From Ctenosaura bakeri (Eukaryota; Chordata; Lepidosauria; Squamata; Iguanidae): DNA of 64,000 nucleotides. The position numbers and the translations under genes are program-made. The notes under the pieces are model-generated. The model ran no database searches. It was not told the DNA's origin and worked only from the letters and a program-made list of their open reading frames with translations. The DNA lies in NCBI GenBank assembly GCA_948474755.1, contig CAOLHI010000969.1, positions 124,001 through 188,000 of the forward strand. Reading direction: 5' to 3'. Shown here piece by piece: positions 43,868 through 57,100 of the stretch. Each line of letters starts with the position of its first letter. Within the stretch, counting starts at the first letter, position 1.

Positions 43868-46585
43868 GTTGTAAATTTTTGAGAGTTTGGTTAATTTAAG
43901 ACAGAGATAGGAATCATGCACCCTGTAAGCCTCATGCAGCCTTTGGAGAAATCTCCTGTGGCCCTTGGATCCCTTGGAGCTTCCTGGATCCTCAAACCCC
44001 AAGCAACTGATCTAAAATAATGTTGTTGCTTTTAGCCTAAATAACCATTTTTGGATGACATAAGCACCTATAACTACACACACACACACACACACACTTT
44101 GTCAAATCCACCACACACTATCCTCCATTAAAGTGAGTGGGAGTTATGAGGTCTGCTAGAATGTCAGAGGAGACAAAAATGGCTGTCTGAAGATTAGAAC
44201 ATGTCCATCTGTAGTTTAAAACCATTATGGTGATGAAAGAAAGTCATACTCTTGTAGATAAGGAAACATATAGATGAGGATGAGGATGCTATCAAGGAAT
44301 TGTTATCATGATCTTTATCTGTATGCACAGGTATAGCTTGACAAAATGACATAATTCAATACTATTAAACAAGCAGAGGTTTCCTTTATTTATTTATTTA
44401 TGCCAGCATGACTTGCATGGCTTCCTTAGGGAAGCAATGTGGGATTTTACAAATGACTACTAAATGCTTTTCTTTCCTCATCAGCTGTGTAGGGAGATAA
44501 GATTTCACACTGGCTTTGTAAAGCTTAATTGTTTATAAATAATTTGAGATCTCTCACTAAGAAAGTGTTCATTCCTGTATGAAGCAACACACACATTCTC
44601 TCCGTACAGCAGAAGATTCTGTCTGTGCACTGCAAATGTGTGTTTGCAAAGTCAGTTTGGTGTGAGGACGCTTAGCATTAAGATGGATCATTCACATTTG
44701 TTAAGTTTCTAACACTTGATGAAGTTTGTAAATATGTAAGACAATGTACATAAAATATGAGTCAGGTATGTAAAATTCAGGAACACATAAAAACTGTGAA
44801 TCCTAGCATGTAGAAAGCTAGGAATTTTTTTTTTTTTTTTTTAAGGTGAAGATTTCATGGGATTCTATTATAGGTCAGACTTGGCATTTGTAAGCTGAAA
44901 GTGATGGAGGACCTTGATTATTTGTTTTTTTTTACTTACCAACCTTATAATTTAAAGAGGGCTTTTGAATTACAGCTCCCAAAATCCTTTGCTGAGCATA
45001 GCCAGTGATGATGCTGGGTGGGGGTTTCCAAACTCTGATGTTTAAATTATCTGAATAAAGATAATGATTCCCATTGTAAATTGTCCTAGCAGGTTTACAG
45101 TGAAATATGTTAGGTCTTTCTAAACCAATTATAATTTTAGATGTTACTCACTGTGCAAAGTTTGCACACAAAACTCAGTTAATTTTGAAAACAGTTTTTA
45201 AATATCTTCCAAGGAACTCATATATAATTAATATTATGGCTGGCATCCTGTTGGTTAGTCCCAACTAGACTAGACCCATTGAATCATTTGTTGAATGGTC
45301 AGTCAACATGTAGGTAAATTTAATGGTTTCAATGGGTCATGGCTATTCTGGATTAAAAGAAGACTTAGGCCTATGTATGTTTCTTTTCTTTTGTTAAATC
45401 CTCCATTCCATTTTTTACATATTTATTTAAAAAATTTTCTCTCTTATTTAACTTTTATATTTACAACATTTTTAAATTAAATTTTAGCCCAATGTTTTAC
45501 TGTATGAACGTATGAAGAAATATCTCCTAGTTTGCCAAACACTGGATATTTTCTGTATATTATGCTCTGACCTACACAACTCTGACTGAATAAAGCTGAC
45601 CAGCCATGTATTTTAGCCTGCCAAGTCCTCTATATTATCCACTCTTCCTTCTCCCTCTCTCCTTCCCTCCTCCCTCCCTCTTTTTTCCCCCCAGCTAGGC
45701 AGAATAGACAAATACAGAAGAACCTCTGCCATAAATACCCACACCATTTAGGGGAGCAAAGTTCATGCACTAGGCACCTCATGCCTATTCACATACCAGG
45801 CATGTCTCATTACCGATAAGTCAGATCTGGCTTATTCCTTTTTATGCCACAATACATTCTGACAAATCGTTTTGTGCCAAAAGTGGACACTTCCCTAAAT
45901 CAATCACATTTATTTATTTTTATGCCTGTTTTATGTATATCTTTATTTTGGAGATGTGTTCCTTACCACCCAGTCAATAAGAAATTTTTATGCAGATTAC
46001 TTCATATGTGGTATAATCAGAGCTTTCTTTGCGAGGGTCAGGGGGGCAGAATGACTATGCTGTTTGGTAGATTTTAAGAACTGTAGTCTAAAAACTTAAC
46101 TTTCTAAGCTCAAGTCATTTCCAGGTATTAATTTGCTACCAGTAGGCTACCAGTAGCTATGCTAGCTGGGTGACCCTAGCAGATGTAGCTCAGAAAAGCA
46201 AAATCTAAATACAGTATTTCAAGAAAAAACACAACTGTTAACGACCAGTTTTTCAGTTAAGTAATTATCTTATGATTGTGTGCACATGGATACGTGGAGC
46301 AGGGTAACGCTCTTTAGGGAATAAGAAATATTACCTGCATCAGCTAAGACTGAACATGACAAACCTGGAAATACCTTTCAAGAAAAAGGCTGCCCCATTT
46401 GAAGTCAGATAATATGGTAGAATTATCTGGCTTCAAATGGAAGCTATTCCTGGTCTATTTGAGCTTCCCTTGGTTCATTCTGAGCATGACCCTAAACATC
46501 TGCCCCGAACTCCTATCTTGATAACACCAATGGCTACAGTTTTCACTATAAGGGTACATAGTGAACTACATGTGTTGGAGAAGTT
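43868..46585. other. Non-coding AT-rich DNA
   Basis: Items seen are a (CA)n tract at about 44,079-44,097, a T-run at 44,826-44,842 and a C/T-rich stretch at about 45,645-45,692. A short repeat fragment 'attacagctcccaaaatcct' lies at about 44,971-44,990. No gene is supported. Confidence 0.4.
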
Positions 46586-46730
46586 CACTTATGACATTCA
46601 GGATATTTGTTTCAGATTTGTATTTTATGATGCTTTTATGACTATTATTAATGTTTTGGCAAGGTGCCTAGAGATGTAGAATAGAAAGTCCAATAAAAAT
46701 TGTAATACTAATAATAATCCCATGCACACG
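46586..46730 (+). mobile_element. LINE 3'-tail fragment
   Basis: The ending 'gtgcctagagatgtagaata' followed by 'aagtccaataaaaattgtaa' and (TAA)n-like sequence resembles a decayed LINE tail of the kind seen at 43.3 kb. It is highly diverged. Confidence 0.35.
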
Positions 46731-46919
46731 TATTTTATGACTCCCCCCCCCGCGTTCTACTTTGCAATGCCCTCTGTATGAGGAAAGCATAATCTGTGAA
46801 GTAGTCTTGAGACAATATGGCCAGTTACTCAATATATCCCATAGCTTATGATCCATATAGTCATATAGTAGAAGAATGTCACACACAAGCCTGAAAAGCA
46901 TCACCTTACTTATAAATCA

Positions 46920-47050
46920 ATGGTTCTCAGCCTTTGGTCCTCCAAATATTTTGGACTTCCACTCCCAGAGTCTGTTATCATTGTCAGACTGATGGAGGTT
47001 TCTGGGAGCTGAAGTACAAAACAGCTGAAGGATCAAAGGTTGAGAAATGC
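46920..47050. mobile_element. Palindromic hAT-like MITE (family C)
   Basis: The left arm 'ggttctcagcctttggtcctcc...ttttggacttccactcccag' pairs with the right arm 'ctgggagctgaagtacaaaa...ggatcaaaggttgagaaatgc'. Total length is about 130 bp with a 30-base loop. It is a compact non-autonomous DNA transposon. Confidence 0.7.
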
Positions 47051-49880
47051 CCCCCCCTTTTTTTTAAAAAGTCCTTTTCACATGCATGGGGTAGGAGTTA
47101 AACATGCTACTTTCCTTCTTCAGGGAAAACTGTATCCTCCATTTCTTCAGCGTAGATAAAGCAGACCCTAATCAGACTTCTCTGTATCTTTAATTATGTA
47201 AACAGTAAATTGTATTTACTGTTTAGAATGTTGCCATTTTCCTATAATTTCCTCTCCCCTCATCCACACACACACACACACATATTTAATCTGGTCTGAG
47301 CTCATCCTATTCTTTTGTTTTCATGACAGGAATAGAGAATTAAAAGGAGAGAGGCAGAAGGATTTTAAAGACTGTAATGGAAAATAACACTTAATCTTTC
47401 AATAAAATATTCCTAACAAAAACACAGAACAGGACAAGTCATTACATAAGTAATATGCAATTTACTTTGCCCTTAATAGGAACTGCCTGAGACCTTAGGA
47501 ATGTATGATAAAACTACCAACTCGTGATTTGTCTATTTAAAGGCTTCTAACGGGCCTTGGAGAGGGGGGCTATTTTGAAGAATACAAAAAAGTAGTTTTC
47601 CTTATTTCTGAAAAATGAACAGGACATTACACAATAGAAGTGAACCAAAAAAAACAAGCAAACCAGTGAACACACAAAGATGTTTTAGAAGAATACTTTA
47701 CACATTCAGCTAATATGTAAGACAAGATTTTATGCCTTTCCAAAGCATGAGATTAAAGTGTTGCTTTAGATTTTCCTCCCTAAGTTGAATGCCAATATAA
47801 TGTAGAAGTAGTGTCAAGACAGGGCTATTATCCAAATGGCAAGGACAGGATTGGGGGGTCTGCATAAATTTACTAGGGAGGGATGAGCTTTTTCTTTTAG
47901 TTTGTTTTTGGTAAGATTTTACCAGATTTGTGAATGTCTTTTATACTGACGAGGGAAAGAACTTGGAATTAAAAAAACAAACTTGAATGTAGGATTTTTT
48001 AAAAAAAACAACAACCCAACAAATCCATTCATTGAGACCCAGGGCTTTCAATAACAATCACTTAACAGCTGGAGCTGAACCCTTATATATTTAAACATGC
48101 TAATGTTAGAAGGTTGCCATCTTTTGTTTCAGAGAAGTTTCTCATCTATAACAGCTAAACAGCAGGTAGGTACAACTATGTCTTATTGAAGAATTTAAAA
48201 CATGTGCAACTTTATTCATATATGGTATGAAAAGAACTGATTTTAAACAATTCATACAGAGGATAAAGTAAAACTGACATTTTTTTTTATCTCTAAATTT
48301 TACACATAGGTGATCTGAAGGGGAGCAGAAAGGGCATGGGTAGATACCTTAAAAACCATACTTTTCCAGTTTCTTTTCTTTTTTTTCAGAACAGAAGGGA
48401 TCCTTCAAGGTGAAAGGGTAAAATAGCACAGTCAGAAGTTCTAAAATGGAGACCCATGGGTCATATTGAACTTTAAACTCAAACTTCAGCTATACAACCT
48501 CCTCAATTGAAGGATGCATCAGAAGTTACCCCTGCGGATGATCAGCTATTAAAGCAAAAGGAACCTGGGAAGCTCAGCAGTGGAGTCCCATTTTTGAACT
48601 ATCATGTTAACTAGGTCTTAACAACATGGGTGACTCTAGAATCATAAATTGTTTTTCTTATTCAACCCAAACTGTTTTTCTGGCAGCTATCTGCATAACA
48701 GTCAACTGCACACATTCCCATTCTCAGTACATCTCTTTCCCCTCTGTTATTAGGTATAGAGCAATGAATCTGTTCCTAGTCTGTGTCTGCTTTTCATGTG
48801 TGCTATCACGAGTCTCTTCCATCCAATTTCTACACGAGTCTATGATTTAAAAAAGAAACTGAAAATTCACATTTGTTTTTGTATGCAAATTTTCATAAAA
48901 TATGCATTTTCTGCACAATTTTCTTCCAATCTCGGTCTTTTGTTATCCAACATTTCTTAATACTTATTTTTTAATGAAATTTTCCTTGCTGTATACTTTC
49001 TTGAGCTGAGAACAGCATCACATAATGTCAGTCTGAAGGTTAAACTTTTCTGGAAAGTGAGAATTAAGTTAGTTCCCTTAGTTCTCCATCTCCCATAGTC
49101 CTCTATATCTCCCCATTCCCCATCCTTATTAGCAGGTCTGTGGAGTGTTAGTGTTACTGAACAAAGGAAGGATAAGACTTTACTGAAATAGATCATAAAG
49201 GGCAAAATCCAGTGTGACACTAGTGAGTGTAATAGAGCTTCTTTCTCTACTACTTTTGAACCTAAGAACTGATTCTAGATTCTAGAAGTGACTCAAAGAA
49301 CCCACTCTTTGGAGCATTCTCAGCATACTTCAGGGTATAGTGGAAAGGGTAAAGTCTTCTGTATATCCAGTGTTAGACAGAGTCCCTAACCAGAAAAAAA
49401 GAGATATTTTTAATTCACTAAAATCCCACAAGGACTTAAATGGATACCATGGACATAACAGCATAGCTAATGACCTGTGGTAACAGAATAATGACCACTC
49501 ACCTAGCCCTATATCTTCTCTCCTGTACCGGCCAGCCAGATGTTGCCAGGAAGCTCATGCTGACAGCCATGAAATGGTGAGTTTATGTTTCAACAATTGT
49601 GTAATTTAACATTCCTTCAACACCCACATCTTTGTGATCAGAATCATACTGTTGTTGTCCAGGAGGCTTATAGTTCAGATTAGATGGACTGGGTATTCTG
49701 GACTGAAAGTGTGATCACCCTGAGATGGGAGAAACTCACGTCAATTATCACAAAGCAAAGTAATATTATTTTTGTCTCTTTAAGTGCATCTCAAGCTATC
49801 TGAAGAGGGGGTACGGCATTCTCCCTCATGTGCCAGGGTCTATTTTTCCCCCATGGATTAGAATTGTTTCTGTTTTCCTG
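47051..49880. other. Non-coding AT-rich DNA
   Basis: It holds a (CA)n tract at about 47,265-47,283 and T-run/A-run junctions at 47,056-47,070 and 47,994-48,008. Open frames at 48,626-48,850 and 48,957-49,220 have no motif. No gene is supported. Confidence 0.4.
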
Positions 49881-49882
49881 GA

Positions 49883-49960
49883 CACACACTAGGGACTGGC
49901 AGCCAATCTTTCATGGACTGACACTAGTCTATGGACCACCAGTCTAAGTAGTGCTGGCCT
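49883..49960. repeat. hAT-like repeat (family E), inverted copy 2
   Basis: 'ctagggactggcagccaatc...tagtctatggaccaccagtctaagtagtgctgg' is the reverse complement of the type seen at 40,437-40,500. Only one arm is retained. Confidence 0.5.
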
Positions 49961-50401
49961 ACTCCTTTCAAATATTTATTGTTACTATGAACTCCATTGT
50001 TAGCGTGAACACCTAAAGCAAGAGTGGGAGTGGGGCTGTACAGTCATAGAAGCCCTGCCCTAGGTGTTTTTGAAACCCTCATCCCCTCTAGATTCCCTGG
50101 AATGTCTTTTCTTGCCAAGAAAAGGGGGGGTGTCTTTCCTAGGAGCTCCCAATACAATTCTCCTTTTAAATAGATTTCAGACCTTCCTGTACTTTCCTTT
50201 ATTCAAAAACAAATAAAACGAGCAAGCAAAATCAGTCCTCCAAAACTTTCCCTTTTTCTCTTTAATTTTTTTTTGAGGGGAGGGGCATCTAGGGACTCTG
50301 TGTGGCCCTTGTAGAGTCCCAGGGGCAGAAAATTGACTACTGGATCTACCATAGTTTCTCCTCCCTGATTTAGAGTGAAGGTACAATTTAAGCCAGTGAC
50401 T
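49961..50401. other. Non-coding DNA
   Basis: No gene or repeat can be supported. A short G-rich stretch occurs near 50,122-50,131. Confidence 0.4.
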
Positions 50402-50582
50402 CAAAGAATCACAGAGTGGAAAGACATTACAAGGATTAACTAGTCCAACTCCCAGCCATGCAGCAATACACAGTTAAAACACTCTTAAAATATGTCCGTC
50501 CAAACACTGTTTAAAGGCTTCTAAGAATGAGAGTCCACAGTCTTTGAGGCTGTCTATTCCAATATCTTTTACAGTCAACAAG
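50402..50582 (-). mobile_element. CR1/L3-like LINE 3' fragment, reverse, old
   Basis: 'agaatcacagagtggaaag', 'ctagtccaactcccagccatgcag' and 'aaacactgtttaaaggctt' follow the order of a reverse-complemented CR1 3' end. It is more diverged than the copies at 29.1 and 42.1 kb. Confidence 0.65.
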
Positions 50583-50949
50583 TGCGGCTAATTTGCAGCA
50601 TTGGAAATTGCTTTAAATAGTTTTATAGGGGGAAAACTCTCTTGTTTTCATCCTTTCTAGAAAGATGGATTTTTGAAGGGTGGTCATCTAGATCCATGAT
50701 TATGACTTGTAGAACATACACGGACTTTCTGTTTATGCAGCACTCATTGTTCACTTCAGTGATGGGTGAAACTCTTCATTTTTGCCCTCTCTAATGAGGT
50801 CAGTGAAGAAATATTTCTAGATAAGAGAGCACTGTATAACCTAGTGCTCCTTAGGGGATTGCTAGGTTGTATGAATCCAGTTAGAAATATTCCACAGCAT
50901 TCCTCATTAGCTCAGAGTCTCTAGCACTTTATTAGTGCATCATTGGGAA
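50583..50949. other. Non-coding spacer
   Basis: Nothing recognised between the CR1 fragment and the SINE. Confidence 0.35.
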
Positions 50950-51150
50950 CAACTGTATAGCTTAGTAGCAGAACATACATTTTGCCAGAAGACCTCTGCT
51001 TCAGTACTTGGCATTTGAAAATATCTCTGGCAGCTTGCTGGGAAAATGTGCTCTGTAAGTCCTGTGCCAGTTGGTGAGTACACATTACTGGACTTCATAG
51101 ATAATCTGACTCGCAATAAAGCAGGTTCCAGTGTTGGTATGTTCAGCCTT
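50950..51150 (+). mobile_element. tRNA-derived SINE, diverged
   Basis: The head 'gtatagcttagtagcagaac' and the B-box-like 'cctctgcttcagtacttggc' are followed by 'agtcctgtgccagttggtga'. The end is 'taatctgactcgcaataaag' plus 'caggttccagtgttg'. This is the order of a tRNA SINE common in squamates, with a usual end of 'gactcggtataaggcagcttcctatgttc'. It is old and has no clear duplication. Confidence 0.65.
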
Positions 51151-54100
51151 ACAATGGTCAGCTGCCTATTTGCATCCAATGAAGTGTGGAACCATCTGCC
51201 ATAGATGTCAATGACTAATGTTACTAGTTATACTGCCCACCTTTTTACATCAGTCAAAATGAGTTGGCAGCAATGTATCCAGTATAACAGTATTAACTAG
51301 AATTGCAATCCTCTGGATTTAATTTCTGTGAGTACTTCCTGTGCATAGGATATAATAAAAAATTATTCATTGTAAGTGAAAGTGTCAGAATTAATGCCTA
51401 TTCCCTTCTATATTTGTTTATACAGTGAAAAGATCCCACTGACTTCAGTGTATTGTAAATACAAGTGACATTTTTCGTGATTAAGGCTCTTTAAAACACA
51501 ACATTAATTTTTGTGAAACCACAATAAAATCTAATATTCATAAGTGATAAGTGAGCTTTCTAACTGTTTCTCAGAAATAAGCATGCATATAGGATGGGAT
51601 ACACACACCCACAGACAGACAAACACACTTTAAAGGAAGAAGTTTTAGTGTTAGACAAAGACATAATGGGTTAAAAACTATGTAAATGTTACTCTAGTTA
51701 AATTACAGCTTGTTGTTCAGATGAATACTCTCCACTTCTCATATAGCTTTAAATTATGGACAAATGCTTGCAATTGTGAACTACCTACATTGTGGCTGCC
51801 TGTTCCCAGGCTTCATCAACCCAAGCTGTCCAATGGGATTACTGTAAGCTTTCACGGCAGTCTGCCAGCCACTGATCAGAAATTCATATCCCTGGATGTT
51901 AGATTGCTCTCTTTATTCCATCCTTGTGATGGCTGTGATTGCTGTCATGGTGTTAGGTTAGAAATTAGCATTTTGTGGCCCAAATTTTGCCATCCAGAAC
52001 ATAATCAGAAAAGGGGGAAGAGAAGGGGGGCAGTAAAAAAAAAAAATCAAAGAACAGTAATTTCATCTGTCAAAGAAGGGAAATGCAATGCTACCATGAT
52101 ACAGATGTCTACAAAACTTAGGTCAGGGAATGTTGTGGTATTTATGGTCCTATTTGGCAAATGCATAGACAGGTGGTGCTTTTCTACAGACTGAAGTCTG
52201 TGGTAGCAGATTAATTTTTTTCCCCTTGTAATAAAAAATATAATCCCCTAGTGAAAGTATAGGTGGGTTTCAAGAACAATTACAATTTAAAACAAAGGGA
52301 GGGAGGAAGGGAGAAAGGAAGAGAGAAAATAAGTGTGGGGAGGGCAGAAAGAAAAAGAAAGATTCCAGGATCTCTAGCAGATAGTTCCAAGGACATGCTG
52401 AATTAATCACAAGAGGCTGGTTAGCAGGAGGTCAGAGAAAGACTTCTTAGCATCATTTTGGGTCATATGTCTAGAGGCAATAGCAGTATGTATGTATGTG
52501 CTATACAGTAATATCCCCTTTCTGGTTTACTTGTCTGGGGCAAAAAAAGAACACATATTGTGTAGGACTGCTGAAAGGAAAGAAAAATGGGTAAATGTTA
52601 TTAGATTCCACTCTCCCTACCCTTTCTGGTTTTAAAATGGAATCATATTTAGCTATAGGAATATTGGTAAAATAACATGTAGCACAATGTTTATATATCT
52701 TTCTGCATTGCTTCTTTCAGTATATAGGATGTATAGGATGCTATTAAACAACATGGAAATAGTCACTGATCTGTAAATGTTCTGTCAAAACAATTAGCTG
52801 ATGGTTAATTACAGGGAAATGCTTTAAAGGAACTATTTAGCTGAAGCTATAGATAATATAAGGTAGACCTTGGTAGCTTGTTATTCTTCCTAGTCACTTC
52901 ATGGACATGCTAATTTCTCTCTCTCCTCCCTATCCCCATCATTAGCGCAAAGCAAGCTGGAAGAATTCTGACAAGTGAGGTGCACAGATTCTGCAAGGAG
53001 TCTTGATTTTTATCCACCCAAGCCTATCTGTCATCTTTAATCATGCAAAAAGCAGGATTACTTAATCATTTCATTTTATTGAAAAGAAAAAGATTTACAT
53101 TAAAATGATGACATGGAAGGGAGAAAAAAAATTGAAAATGATTATCAAGAAAATGTAATGTGGAGGCGAAAGCTCCATTGGTTTTGTGATGCTCATTTAA
53201 GGCAATGATCTAGTAAAGCTAAGATATAAAAGTAATGATGATATTAGCTATTGGAGTATAACCATATTTCCTTTGCATTTTAAAATGCATTTGGATGTCA
53301 TATCTGTACTCAAGGATAGCACTTCTCTTAGGAAAAGGCAATTTTTTTTCACCTTTCTGCATTTTTCTTTTTTAAATTTACTTTTGCTAGAATGCTGTAC
53401 TCTTGTTGACATGCAGGCTCTTTTACCATATAAGTAGATATTTGTTTTTCTTGAAGTCTTTTTAATTATACACAAGATGTGGTAATTAGAAGAGCAACCC
53501 ATAAAATCATAATTCCAAGTCTGAATGTATGTCTATGATTTTTTTTAGAATTTTTTTAGAATTTTTTAGAAATTGCTCATATGCTGTAATGGACTGCTTC
53601 CCCCTACACAATTCTTTCAAAAGTCTTTTTAGTGCTCTATATATTTCAAATTATAATTTTTAAATATGCTGTTTCTTACATTGGCTTCTTAGGTCACATT
53701 TGTATTTTCAAAATTAATTCATCCACTGAGTGGCTGCATCTTTTGATGTGGATATTTGCATTGTACCTCTCACCATTTTAGGCACAAATACAGCAGAAAG
53801 CCCAGTATTTGAAACTGAGACATTTCAAAGAAGAAGAAGAGGAAGGAGGAAGAGGAGGAGGAAGAAGAGGAAGAGGAAGAAATTTGTTGTTTATGTTAGC
53901 AAAAGAGACTTTTCTGGTGCTTTTAAAAATTCAACAAGTGTTATGCCTCACCATAGCATAGCATTACAGAACACATCACCATTTCCTATTACAAAGTCTT
54001 CCAATGTTCAGGTTTTTTTCTGAATGAATTGCAATCTAATTATTAAGCAATTAGGCATTTAAAATGCACCAATCTGTAGTAAAATTAGTTTTTTTGGATG

Positions 54101-57100
54101 TATATTTTAATGCCAAATTATAATTATTTAAAATGCACAAAGATGGAATGACAGCTGAATGAGATTTAGGGCCTTTCCCCTGCTTTAACTAACTAAAATT
54201 TCTGCTGGATTAAACATTTATTGCATTTAGGCTATGATTATAAACACACTTATTTCTACACAAATTCTGCCAGAAATTAAGAACCTGTGTTTTTATTTGT
54301 TTGGAAACATTGCAACCAACATTTTAGCATGATAGATCATGCAAAGTCTGCTACTTAACTGGCATGAGGAAAAGGAAGTCAATGTATGGGTATGTTTCTA
54401 AGCTTTATATATTTCTGCTCCCTCTTCAGTTTCAACATCAATGCAATATAACACTATAAATTATAATACAGAGAAAATGTTACCACCCTGAGAAGGGAAG
54501 ACTATATATCTATCACTATTACAATGCCAACAGTTTTGAAATCTGCTGCTGGCATGTTGTTCAGAAGCTATATAGTAATTGCTCAGCTGCGTGACTGATT
54601 CTGAAAGAAGAACTCGATAGGTAACTTTCTGAGGTGGCAATTTCTTTTTTTAAATGTGTAACTGAATAAATACATACCAAAAATGTTATTTTGATGTATG
54701 TCAGAATCTTCATGGTCAGTCAATAATTGTTACACACAAGTTTACTTAAAGTTCCGTAGGTAATTCAAAAACTGCTGCTTTGGGAAGAGGTTTTGTATGA
54801 TTAGAGCAAGATTGCAGACAGAATACTTTGCTTTTACAGTCTGAACTATTTTCTATTTTCTTTATAAACTCTTTATCATTGTTGAAATATAGCTGTTTTA
54901 GTTCTGAGCCCATTAGAAAGACTATTCCACTTTCAAGTTTGTGTTGTCTAGTTTAGAAAAAGCTTTGCCTTAGGGAGATTTGCTATATACTTGGGGAGAA
55001 AATCCATCGTTCTCTATTGTTTTTCATATTTATACAGATGTACTGAAATCAAATACACAGAAGTGGTAATTTCATTTTGTTAGAGCTAATTGAAATTTTG
55101 TATTCTCTGTTGTTTGCCACTTGCCATTTCTGCTGAAGTAAATGGTCATTTAATTAAAAGTTACTTTACTAATGTGTAGGATCTGGACCAAATATTTTCT
55201 TGCTTCTTATTAAGGGCCTTTAATTTCATTTAAATCTGAGTAGAACTGGAACTGCAAGTTCATAATTTTGACATGTATCTGATTCGTCTTTAGCTACAAA
55301 ACTGAAATGGATTTTTCCTGTAAAATCCATCTTGAATATATTTTAGTTGCTTCTACCATATGTGGTATAATTCTGAGTTTTGATTGATATTATGTTTATA
55401 ATGTAAAAAAAAAAAAAACACCCGTCTTTGGATAGTGCTTTTTTAAACATTTTTCATCTGAAGAATAGTTTCATCCAGTTATGCTACTTTTTAACATGGT
55501 GCACAATAATCTCTTTACAAGAAAGTAAAGAAACTATTCTATACAAATGATAATTTGCTATTCCTTGTTGTTGAGATGCCTGTATTAAAAACTAAGCAAA
55601 GATTAAAGGACATTTTAAAAGTCTAAGCATATTCCCAAAGATGTATTACATAAACTGCAATAGTGTCATTATCACATTTAAACAATAGGTGGCAGTGTTA
55701 CCTAAATACACTTTTCCTTGGATTTCAAAAAAGGATGGAAGCACTTAAAAGGGACTTTGCATTGTTTTTATGTCTACATAATTGCAGGTATAAGCAAATT
55801 TAGTCTTGTTCAAGATGCATTAGAAAACTTTTCCAGGGAAGTTATTCTTACTTGAAATAACCGATACTTAACTTAGCCCCCTGTCCTCTAATAAATATTA
55901 TTAATTAAAACATTACACAATCTTAATTGGTATCTCTTATTGTATACTTTATCCTAGAAATCATCTAAGCCAGATGTAACTTGTGAAGATAAATTTTCTT
56001 AAAAAAAAAAAGAGAAAAAAATCAGGTTAAGAGTAGTGTACAATAGAAAACAGTAGCTACAATATGCAACAATAGCTGTTGTGAATAATCTCCAGGAAAT
56101 TAAAAAACTGAGAAATTTATAATCAGCTTAATATCCAGGTGTAGGAAGTAACACAACATGAAAACTTAACATCATTACTATGTGATTAGCTTGAATAAAC
56201 CCCTTTATATCTATAGCTACATCTGTACCTATGTAACTGTATCTGTGTCTATATTTATTCAACATTTCCATACAAAAGCTTGGTTTTCTTATGCAATATC
56301 TTCAATAAAATAGTATTCAAAGTCACAATGTGAAGTGGCTTTTTTTTAAACAAGGGAGATGCATGCATAAATCTAATATGCCAATACATATATCTACCTG
56401 AAGTGCAAGAATAATAATAATAATAAAAATAAAAAGCAGAACACACAATACAAATGGAAAATCTCGTTAGCTTAAATGGGTTTGATGGTATGCATCTGCA
56501 TCTATATAAGGTGATGGTAACGTACAATAAAAATCCCATACTGACCAATGCTGCATCCCTGCTCCATGCTTATGTCCTCTACCTCTGGGATACAGCTTTT
56601 CTATTGTGCCTTCTCCAAGACATACAGTCATCAGTGTGTGCCAGAAGCACCACGCTGCACTTTTAGTAGCCTTTTCTTTAAATCAAAATACATTTGCAGG
56701 AAGATACCTTAGTGGCCTAACCAGCACTAACCATTTTTTGGCTCAGTAAACAATCTATTTTTTTTTAAAAAAAAAATACATCTAAAATTAGCATATTGCT
56801 ACTCTGTTGTGCGGAAGGGGGAGAGAAGAAGATATAGGATAATCATGCTGGGGAAAGAAGATAGCGATGGATAGAAGCAATGATGAAATGTGTCTGATAG
56901 GGTCGTTCTCTTCTGTGCCACCATTTCGTTGCTGCTGTGGGATTATAGAAAATGGTGGCTACTTATATTTTATGGAAAATGTAAATTTTATGGTAACCTT
57001 CCCCTTGAATCCAGAATGTCTCCATGGTATCGGCTTTGGCAACTTGAATTTAGCAATAACCCGGAAAGAGCTTGGTAGCGATATTAGAATAGATGCATAT

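Noticed and set aside
51721..52194. 157-codon open frame on the plus strand
   Set aside because: No domain, an A-run inside, no splice context, and AT-rich surroundings; a chance frame is more likely.
53730..54023. 97-codon frame with an Arg/Lys-rich segment
   Set aside because: The basic run is translated from a purine-rich (GAA/GGA) simple repeat.
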